Shown here: positions 17,917-24,401 of the stretch, piece by piece
How positions within the stretch are numbered: position 1 is the stretch's first letter
How the letters are laid out: every line of letters starts with the position of its first letter
From: Cellulophaga sp. 20_2_10
Lineage (GTDB): Bacteria > Bacteroidota > Bacteroidia > Flavobacteriales > Flavobacteriaceae
Length of the DNA: 64,000 bases
Direction: 5' to 3'
Assembly: GCF_023476645.1 (NCBI RefSeq)
Contig: NZ_JAMCOJ010000001.1
Location: 1-64,000 of the forward strand
Position numbers and translations under genes: made by a program
Notes under the pieces: model-generated
What the model saw: the letters and a program-made list of their open reading frames with translations, nothing else
Told to the model about the DNA's origin: nothing
The model's database searches: none

Positions 17917-18531
17917 TTATTTAGGTCTTTGGTATGTAAACCTTTTGTTTTTATTTGCTACAGCATAGGTGTCTAATCCATTAATTGCGGCTACATTTCC
18001 TTTAGATAAATCTATTAATCCATCTTTTTGTAATAACTCTTTGTTTACATGTAAGTTAACTATTTCGCCAATAACCATAATGGTTCCGTTAGCTTTAATA
18101 GGTATTTCTTCTACAAATTTTAACTCTAGTTGTACTGGTGCACCTTTTAGAAAAGGAGCATAACAATTGTTCTTATATTGGGGCTCTAGATTCGTTTTAG
18201 AAAATTCTGATACATCTTCAGGGTACTTAGCAGATGTATGGTGCGCGTCTTCTATAATATCTAAATGTATATGGTTTATAGTATATGTTTTTGTCTCTAC
18301 TATGTTTTTGTAGGTATGTCTTGGGACTGTCGTAGGTCTGCATATAAAGCCAAACAAGGCAGGACTAGATCCTAAATGAATAACAGAACTAAAAACAGCT
18401 ATATTCTCTTGTCCGTTAAGAGATTTAGTACCAATTAAATTGGCAGACTTATAGCCCGTAGCGCTGTTTATTAAATTAATTTTAAACAGGTGTTCTAGCT
18501 CTTCTATGTTTTGTTTAGAATACGATATCAT
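17917..18531 (-). CDS. Flavin reductase / FMN-binding split-barrel protein
   Basis: A 204-aa flavin reductase-like protein, predicted to bind FMN and to reduce flavin with NAD(P)H. Characteristic parts are SLNGQENIAVFSSVIHLGSSP, FICRPTTVPRHTYKNI and IMVIGEIVNLHV. It could supply reduced flavin to a monooxygenase or act as an oxidoreductase itself. It is 4 nt from the ABC1 kinase gene upstream and 5 nt from the epimerase gene downstream. Confidence 0.9.
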   Translation of the reverse strand: MISYSKQNIEELEHLFKINLINSATGYKSANLIGTKSLNGQENIAVFSSVIHLGSSPALFGFICRPTTVPRHTYKNIVETKTYTINHIHLDIIEDAHHTSAKYPEDVSEFSKTNLEPQYKNNCYAPFLKGAPVQLELKFVEEIPIKANGTIMVIGEIVNLHVNKELLQKDGLIDLSKGNVAAINGLDTYAVANKNKRFTYQRPK

Positions 18532-18535
18532 TCTT

Positions 18536-19846
18536 TTAAAGGGCTAAATAATTATTAATCTTAATGTCTTTGGATTTTAGGTCAAACATTAAATTATAAA
18601 GGCCAAAAAAAGTTCTGTTTATGTATATAAAATGTTTAGAACCCCTGTTGCCATTCATTTTGCGTAATTCTGCGCTTTTACTATATTTTTCTCCTAGTTC
18701 TGCTATCTGATTAAAAAATACAGGATCGGAGAAATCAAACGTTTCTTCATGAAAAGGTTTGGTAAACAGACTTAACATTTCGTAAAAAAGAGCTGAGAAA
18801 AATTCAGTTTCTTCTTTGGTATCCTCTTCTTTTAAAATTTCTAATTCGTGCATTTTTTGAGAGAATAAAACAGGGTTATTAATAACCTCTGGTTTGGCAA
18901 GCTCAAAATAAGGTACATAAAAACTATTAGGAACCTCTTTTATACATCCAAAATCTAGTGCAATTAATTCTGCCTCTTTAGAAATTAGAAAATTTCCAGG
19001 ATGTGGATCTGCATGTACTTTACGTAACACGTGCATTTGGTACATATAAAAGTCCCATAGTGCTTGCCCTATTTTATCTGCCTTTACTTGGTCTTTATTG
19101 TATGCCGTAAATTCACTTAAATGCTCACCTACCATCCAATCCATAGTAATAATACGTTCAGACGATAAATCTTCATAATACTTAGGAAACTTAAGGTTTG
19201 GTATGTGTTTACAAGCAGAAACCATAGCCTTACTTTGCTTCATTTCCAATAAATAATTGGTTTCTTCTATTAGCTTGTTTTCTACCTCAGTAAAATATTT
19301 ATCAGAGTCTTTGCCCTTTATGTTAAACATTTTAATAGCGATAGGTTTTACCATAGCTAAATCTGTAGAAATACTATCTGCAACTCCTGGATATTGTATT
19401 TTTACTGCTAGTTTTCTAGAATCTAACTCAGCATAATGTACTTGTCCTATACTAGCAGCATTAACGGAGTTTAAATTAAATGTATCAAAAATCTCGTTAG
19501 GAGATTTTCCAAAATATTTTTTAAACGTTTTTTGTACTAATGGAGCAGATAATGGTGGAACAGAAAACTGAGCTAAAGAAAATTTTTCTACATAAGCCTG
19601 TGGTAATATACTTTTTTCCATACTAAGCATCTGTGCAACCTTTAAAGCACTTCCTTTTAATTCCTTAAGACTGTCGTATATATCTTCTGCATTATTTTTA
19701 TTTAAACGATCTTTTGCCTCTGTTTCTGACTTTGTTAATTTATCTCCGTAATATTTAAGATAATTAACACCAACTTTTGCTCCTGTAGTAACTAATTTAC
19801 TTGCACGTTGTATTTTAGAAGTAGGAATCTTGTCTAGCGTTTTCAT
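18536..19846 (-). CDS. ABC1/AarF/UbiB-family atypical kinase
   Basis: A 436-aa protein kinase-like protein of the ABC1 family, which supports quinone synthesis or lipid/isoprenoid homeostasis. Family hallmarks: LKGSALKVAQMLSME (the KxGQ region, here with V in place of the G), AASIGQVHYAEL (Ala-rich loop) with the Lys of AVKIQYPG, catalytic VHADPHPGNFLI and the metal-binding ALDFGCIK. Bacteroidota seldom carry it beside ubiquinone genes, so a role in pigment or quinone protection is an inference. Placed 3 nt after the TetR-type gene. Confidence 0.92.
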   Translation of the reverse strand: MKTLDKIPTSKIQRASKLVTTGAKVGVNYLKYYGDKLTKSETEAKDRLNKNNAEDIYDSLKELKGSALKVAQMLSMEKSILPQAYVEKFSLAQFSVPPLSAPLVQKTFKKYFGKSPNEIFDTFNLNSVNAASIGQVHYAELDSRKLAVKIQYPGVADSISTDLAMVKPIAIKMFNIKGKDSDKYFTEVENKLIEETNYLLEMKQSKAMVSACKHIPNLKFPKYYEDLSSERIITMDWMVGEHLSEFTAYNKDQVKADKIGQALWDFYMYQMHVLRKVHADPHPGNFLISKEAELIALDFGCIKEVPNSFYVPYFELAKPEVINNPVLFSQKMHELEILKEEDTKEETEFFSALFYEMLSLFTKPFHEETFDFSDPVFFNQIAELGEKYSKSAELRKMNGNRGSKHFIYINRTFFGLYNLMFDLKSKDIKINNYLAL

Positions 19847-19849
19847 AGG

Positions 19850-20509
19850 CTATATATTCATATTAATTTTTTCTTTGTATATAAACTTCCCTAAATCTAT
19901 AATACTCTGTAGTGGTTTTGTGTCTAACAAATCAAACGTAGTGTTTACGCTTTTTTCAATAAAAATGTCTGTCTTTTCAAATGAAGATGAAGTGTCATCT
20001 AACCAAAATTTTAAAGTTATAATTAGTTGTATCCAACCAGATTCCCTAATTGTCTTATGCTGAATTTTTTCTAGTTTTTCTTGTTTTAGATCTATTGTCT
20101 TTATGTCTAGACTAGAAATGTAATGCCCAAAGCTTTCTTTCAGTTTGGCCAACATACTAACAGATTTTAGCTTGTTTTTGTGCCTATTAAGTGCATAAAC
20201 AACGTAGCTTCTATTTGCCGTTAACATCTCAAAAAAAGTATAGTAAAAACTTAAAAGCTTTGTTCTATTGTCATAAGTAGCATAAGCTTCATCTGCTTCT
20301 AGTACTTTTAAAGTATGATTAAAAAAGGCATTAAATATATGCTTCTCTAATGTTTCAAAAGAATTAAAATATTTGTAAAATATAGATTCTTCAAAGTTAT
20401 TAGTCTTACTAAATTTATAAATAGAAGAGGGTTCTTTTTCGTTTTCTAATACAAAATCCATATAAAAACTAACAATGTCATCTGCTGTTATATTCTTTTT
20501 TTTTGCCAT
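19850..20509 (-). CDS. TetR/AcrR-type transcriptional regulator
   Basis: A 219-aa one-component regulator at the head of the block. The first 55 residues form the helix-turn-helix: ITADDIVSFYMDFVLE, SIYKFSKTNNFEESIFYKYF, TLEKHIFNAF, with the YKYF turn where TetR proteins usually have YxYF. The remaining helical domain would bind an effector. Candidate operators lie just upstream (20519-20573), so it probably controls its own operon and perhaps the gene at 20699. Assigned with fair confidence; the HTH is somewhat divergent. Confidence 0.8.
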   Translation of the reverse strand: MAKKKNITADDIVSFYMDFVLENEKEPSSIYKFSKTNNFEESIFYKYFNSFETLEKHIFNAFFNHTLKVLEADEAYATYDNRTKLLSFYYTFFEMLTANRSYVVYALNRHKNKLKSVSMLAKLKESFGHYISSLDIKTIDLKQEKLEKIQHKTIRESGWIQLIITLKFWLDDTSSSFEKTDIFIEKSVNTTFDLLDTKPLQSIIDLGKFIYKEKINMNI

Positions 20510-20529
20510 AATTGTGGGTGTCTGTTCAA

Positions 20530-20537
20530 CAAAGATA
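20530..20537 (-). promoter_or_regulatory. -7 element for the TetR-led operon
   Basis: On the minus strand TATCTTTG fits TAnnTTTG exactly and predicts a start about 14-16 nt before the ATG at 20509. The -33 position falls inside the TGTCTAA dyad at 20544-20573, as expected of a regulated promoter. Confidence 0.5.
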
Positions 20538-20543
20538 TAAAAA

Positions 20544-20573
20544 TGTCTAACTATTTGTGTTAAATATTAGACA
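20544..20573. promoter_or_regulatory. Inverted TGTCTAA half-sites, candidate operator
   Basis: TGTCTAA (20544-20550) and its exact inverse TTAGACA (20567-20573) are separated by 16 nt, just upstream of the -7 box of the TetR-led operon. A looser third copy (TGTCTGTTCAACA) is at 20519-20531. The spacing places the two half-sites about two helical turns apart. Confidence 0.5.
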
Positions 20574-20661
20574 AAATAAAATTATAATGGTTGTACTGTG
20601 TTTAAAACCCCTATTATGTTAGGGTTTACTTAAAATTTGTGGTTATCTAGGGAATAAGAAG

Positions 20662-20669
20662 TAATTTTG
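20662..20669 (+). promoter_or_regulatory. -7 element for the 20699 gene
   Basis: TAATTTTG fits TAnnTTTG and lies 29 nt before the ATG at 20699. A TTTG at 20636-20639 is 22 nt upstream, slightly wider than the usual 19-20. Confidence 0.45.
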
Positions 20670-20698
20670 TAAGTCTTATAATTTTTTATAAAACAATA

Positions 20699-21553
20699 AT
20701 GAAATTTAAATTAGTAATTTTATATACTTCAGCGGTTGTTATGGGTGCTATATGTTCGCAACTTACAGGTAAACTTGTAGGGGCTCTGCCTGAGGTTGTA
20801 TCAGAGTCATCTGGGTTGTTGTATTATAACGGCGAGTTAATTACGCACAATGATTCTGGTAATACACCAACGTTATATTTTTTAGATAAAAATACATTTA
20901 AAGTAACTAGAAAAGTTGTTGTTTCCAATGCAAAAAATACTGACTGGGAAGATATTACACAAGATCAACATTTTATCTACGTTGCAGATTTTGGTAATTA
21001 TAATGGAGACAGAAAAGATCTTTGTATTTATAAAATTTCTAAAAAAGATATAAATGCTTCAGATAAAGTAACGGCAGAGAAGATATATTATACATATCCA
21101 GATCAAGGCTCATACGCCAGAAAAAGTAGGAGTAATTTTGATGCAGAAGCATTGTTTAGTAAAGGAGATGATTTATTTGTTTTAACTAAACAATGGCAGG
21201 GTAATGGGACCAGTGCCTATAAAATACCAAAAAAAGAAGGCAGTTATACAGCGGTAAGCGTTGGCAATTATAAAACTAACGGTATGGTTACAGGAGCCAA
21301 TTATAATACTAAAACAGACAAAGTTGTTCTCGTAGGTTATAATATGTTTATGTTGCCTTTTGCTGTGGAAGTTACTGGTTTTACAGATGCTAATTTATTT
21401 TCTGGTTCTGTTAAAAAAACACCTTTAGATATTGGATTTGCTCAAATAGAAGGGGTTACCAATTTAGAGAATAATACGTATTACATTTCTTCCGAATCCT
21501 TTTTAAAATTAGGTGTTTCTGCAAGTATTTTTAAACTTACCGAAATTAAATAA
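20699..21553 (+). CDS. Secreted beta-propeller-like protein of unknown function
   Basis: A 284-aa exported protein. Residues 1-20 form a signal peptide. The rest is strand-rich with repeated blade-like units (SGLLYYNGELITHNDSG, DWEDITQDQHFIYVADFGN, DAEALFSKGDDLFVLTKQW, QIEGVTNLENNTYYISSES), in which Asp/Glu-rich loops precede hydrophobic strands, as in beta-propellers. No enzymatic motif is visible. It is divergent from the TetR-type gene across 189 nt and could share its regulation. Confidence 0.6.
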   Translation: MKFKLVILYTSAVVMGAICSQLTGKLVGALPEVVSESSGLLYYNGELITHNDSGNTPTLYFLDKNTFKVTRKVVVSNAKNTDWEDITQDQHFIYVADFGNYNGDRKDLCIYKISKKDINASDKVTAEKIYYTYPDQGSYARKSRSNFDAEALFSKGDDLFVLTKQWQGNGTSAYKIPKKEGSYTAVSVGNYKTNGMVTGANYNTKTDKVVLVGYNMFMLPFAVEVTGFTDANLFSGSVKKTPLDIGFAQIEGVTNLENNTYYISSESFLKLGVSASIFKLTEIK

Positions 21554-21661
21554 AATTTTCTTTTACTGTATTTCTTACATCTTAAATTTTAAGTTTTCTT
21601 TAACATTTAAAGACTTGGCTGTGCCGTAATTTTGAGGAAACTTAATAAACTATTATATAAA

Positions 21662-22507
21662 ATGAAAAAAATTACATTAGTATTAATTGCTGTGTTTGCC
21701 TTAACGGGAGTACAAGCACAAATTGAAACGCCACAACCAAGTCCGTTTACCAAAATGGAACAGAAAGTTGGCTTAACAGACGTAACATTAGAATACTCTA
21801 GACCATCTGCTCGAGGTAGAGAAGTTTTTGGAAACTTAGTACCTTTTGATAAATTATGGAGAACAGGAGCTAATAAGAACACAATAATTACATTTAGTGA
21901 CGCTGTTACTATTGGAGGTAAAGAAGTAAAAGCTGGTTCTTACGCTGTTTTTACAAAGCCGGGAGCTACTTCTTGGGAAGTTGTTTTTTATGCTGATACA
22001 AATAACTGGGGAACTCCAGCAGCTTGGGATGAGTCTAAAGTTGCTGCAACCATTAAAGCTGATGTTGTAAAAATGCCAATGAAAATTGAAACGTTTACAA
22101 TGACTTTTGACGATTTAACTTCTGGTTCTGCTGTGTTGGGTATTTTATGGGAAGATGTTTATGTAGGTGCTAAGTTTGAAGTACCAACAGACAAAAAAGT
22201 AACTGCTGCTATTACGAAGTCTATGAATGGCCCGTCTGCACAAGACTACTATGCATCTGCTGTTTACTATTCTGCAGAGGGTAAAGATATTAACCAGGCT
22301 AAAACTTGGATGGAAAAAGCAATGAGTATGATGGATAAGCCTGCTTTTTACCAATTAAGACAATTGTCTTTGATCTATGCTAAAGCTGGAGATAAGAAAA
22401 AAGCTATAGAGACTGCTAAAAAATCTTTAGCTGGTTCTAAGGAAGCTAAAAATGCAGATTACGTTAAAATGAATGAAGACTCTTTAAAAGAGTGGGGAGC
22501 AAAGTAA
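21662..22507 (+). CDS. DUF2911 protein with C-terminal TPR-like helices
   Basis: A 281-aa exported protein. The signal peptide ends at VQAQ. Residues 25-165 match DUF2911: LEYSRPSARGREVFGNLV, LWRTGANKNTIITFSDAV and VKAGSYAVFTKPG, then WGTPAAWDESK. The last 100 residues form helical pairs typical of TPRs (DINQAKTWMEKAMSM, KAGDKKKAIETAKKSL). The function is unknown; the family is abundant in Bacteroidota. ATG 21662 was chosen because MKKITLVLIAV is a complete signal; the ATG-less upstream frame adds ten residues. A TAATTTTG box lies at 21627-21634. Confidence 0.88.
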   Translation: MKKITLVLIAVFALTGVQAQIETPQPSPFTKMEQKVGLTDVTLEYSRPSARGREVFGNLVPFDKLWRTGANKNTIITFSDAVTIGGKEVKAGSYAVFTKPGATSWEVVFYADTNNWGTPAAWDESKVAATIKADVVKMPMKIETFTMTFDDLTSGSAVLGILWEDVYVGAKFEVPTDKKVTAAITKSMNGPSAQDYYASAVYYSAEGKDINQAKTWMEKAMSMMDKPAFYQLRQLSLIYAKAGDKKKAIETAKKSLAGSKEAKNADYVKMNEDSLKEWGAK

Positions 22508-22526
22508 TTTTTGATCTATATAATTT

Positions 22527-22563
22527 AAAAACCCGTAAAGCTTTTAGTTTTACGGGTTTTTTT
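22527..22563. terminator. Bidirectional terminator between DUF2911 and symporter genes
   Basis: A 12-bp stem (22528-22539 with 22549-22560) is flanked by A and T runs on the two sides. It serves both convergent genes; the DUF2911 stop is 20 nt away and the symporter stop 8 nt away. Confidence 0.85.
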
Positions 22564-22570
22564 ATGATTT

Positions 22571-24292
22571 CTATTGTATTGTTTCAACATTGTTTTCATT
22601 GTCGCTTCGCATCATTCTGTCAAAGCTTTCTAATAGTACAGCAATTGCAATTACAAGTATGCAACCAAAAGCATTTAACCATAGGTAAGACATCCAGTCT
22701 AACCACCAACCAACAATAACTATAACTTGGGTAATTATAGCAGCTACAAATACTGCATTTCCTTTTACATATTTAAAAAAGAAAGCGAGCAAGAATATAC
22801 CAAGGACATTACCGTAAAATATAGATCCAATAATATTTACCAATTGTATTAAATTATCAAATAAACTAGCTACACAGGCAATTAGTATGGCAATAATACC
22901 CCAAACTAAAGTAAGTACCTTAGATGCTTTTAGATAGTGCTCTTCAGACTTACCTTGTTTAATACTTCTTTTATAGATGTCTAAGGCGGTAATTGTTCCT
23001 AAGGCATTTAGTTCTGACGCTGTAGAAGACATGGCTGCAGATAAAATAACTGCTAACAGTAAACCTATAATTCCTTGCGGTAAATAGTTTAGTATAAAAT
23101 GAATAAATACATAATCCGTATCATTGGTTTCTACCTCTTTATCTGCCTGTTTTATTAAACTTTTTGCAGCATCTCTACCTAGTTTTTCTTGAGCATTTAA
23201 AGCAACAATTTCTTTTTTAGCGGCTTCTTGTGAGTTAAAGTCATTTTTGTCCAATGCAATAGATAAATTATTTTGGGCTATAATTTTTTTATCACTAATT
23301 ACTTTATGCTCTTTTACTAATAAATTATAATCTTCGGCGTAAACAGAGTTTGTTACCTTAGAAGTTGCTGCCGGATTAAAGTTTAAAGGTGATGTGTTGT
23401 ATTGATAAAAAACAAAAACCATAACACCAACCAATAAAATAAAGAATTGCATTGGTATTTTTAAAATACCATTAAAAATTAAACCAAGTTGACTCTCTCT
23501 TACAGATTTACCAGATAGGTAACGCTGAACTTGACTCTGGTCTGTTCCAAAATAAGACATAAATAGGAAAAACCCACCTGTTATACCGCTCCAAACAGTA
23601 TACCTGCTTTGCGTATTAAAACTAAAATCTAAAATGTTTAATTTATCACTAGCGCTGGCAACTTTTAAAGCTTTGCTAAAAGTAATATCATCTGGTAAGT
23701 AATCTAAAATAAAGTAAAATGCAACAAACATCCCCAGCATTATAATAAACATCTGTTGTTTTTGGGTAACACTTACTGCTTTTGTACCTCCAGAAACAGT
23801 ATAGATAATTACTAGAATACCAATTAAAATATTTAAGATCCTTAAATCCCAGCCAAGTACTGCAGATAGTATAATAGACGGAGCATAAATTGTAATACCA
23901 GCAGCTAAACCACGCTGAATTAAGAATAAGAAAGCTGCTAGCGTTCTTGTTTTAACATCAAATCTATTTTCTAGAAATTCGTATGCAGTATATACTTTTA
24001 ATCTGTGATATAATGGTACAAAAACCATACATATAACTACCATTGCTAGGGGTAGTCCAAAGTAAAACTGAACAAATCCCATACCATCGTGGTATGCTTG
24101 TCCTGGTGTAGATAAAAATGTAATAGCACTGGCTTGGGTAGCCATTACAGATAGTCCAATTGTCCACCATTTGGACTGATTACCTCCTAAAACATAATCG
24201 TTTACATTTTTACTTCCTTTTGTTTTGTATACGCCAAACCCTACAATAAAAAGTAACGTTCCTATAAGTAAACACCAATCTATTGTAGCCAT
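22571..24292 (-). CDS. Sodium:solute symporter family protein
   Basis: A 573-aa secondary transporter of the SSS family with about 13-14 hydrophobic helices. The N-terminal part (YVLGGNQSKWWTIGLSVMAT, then SAITFLSTPGQAY) and the helices with GITGGFFLFMSYFGTDQSQVQRYL carry the family signature. A long cytoplasmic insert rich in Lys/Asp lies near residues 330-385. The substrate is unknown; sugar or acid uptake is likely. It follows a 33-aa membrane peptide gene by 1 nt and belongs with the PIG-L gene. Confidence 0.93.
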   Translation of the reverse strand: MATIDWCLLIGTLLFIVGFGVYKTKGSKNVNDYVLGGNQSKWWTIGLSVMATQASAITFLSTPGQAYHDGMGFVQFYFGLPLAMVVICMVFVPLYHRLKVYTAYEFLENRFDVKTRTLAAFLFLIQRGLAAGITIYAPSIILSAVLGWDLRILNILIGILVIIYTVSGGTKAVSVTQKQQMFIIMLGMFVAFYFILDYLPDDITFSKALKVASASDKLNILDFSFNTQSRYTVWSGITGGFFLFMSYFGTDQSQVQRYLSGKSVRESQLGLIFNGILKIPMQFFILLVGVMVFVFYQYNTSPLNFNPAATSKVTNSVYAEDYNLLVKEHKVISDKKIIAQNNLSIALDKNDFNSQEAAKKEIVALNAQEKLGRDAAKSLIKQADKEVETNDTDYVFIHFILNYLPQGIIGLLLAVILSAAMSSTASELNALGTITALDIYKRSIKQGKSEEHYLKASKVLTLVWGIIAILIACVASLFDNLIQLVNIIGSIFYGNVLGIFLLAFFFKYVKGNAVFVAAIITQVIVIVGWWLDWMSYLWLNAFGCILVIAIAVLLESFDRMMRSDNENNVETIQ

Positions 24293-24293
24293 A

Positions 24294-24395
24294 CTAATTG
24301 AAAATTTCCATTAGTACAAAAAATAAAACTCCATACCCTAAATTTAAAAGTAGTACCCAGGAATATTCTTTTTTCCAAATAAATTTATCTTCCAT
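24294..24395 (-). CDS. 33-aa single-TM peptide between symporter and PIG-L genes
   Basis: A small open frame with MEDKFIWKKEYSWVLLLNLG at its start and a hydrophobic helix to the C-terminus (VLFFVLMEIF). It starts 6 nt after the PIG-L stop and its own stop is 1 nt from the symporter start, so it fills the gap exactly. One hydrophobic helix follows a charged N-terminus, suggesting a small membrane subunit or stabiliser of the transporter. Its fit, codon use and membrane character favour a true gene, but no family is claimed. Confidence 0.6.
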   Translation of the reverse strand: MEDKFIWKKEYSWVLLLNLGYGVLFFVLMEIFN

Positions 24396-24401
24396 AGTAT
24401 T

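Noticed and set aside
20607-20632. Weak inverted repeat AAACCC...GGGTTT before the 20699 gene
   Set aside because: The 6-bp arms with interruptions in an AT-rich gap could form by chance; no T tract follows.
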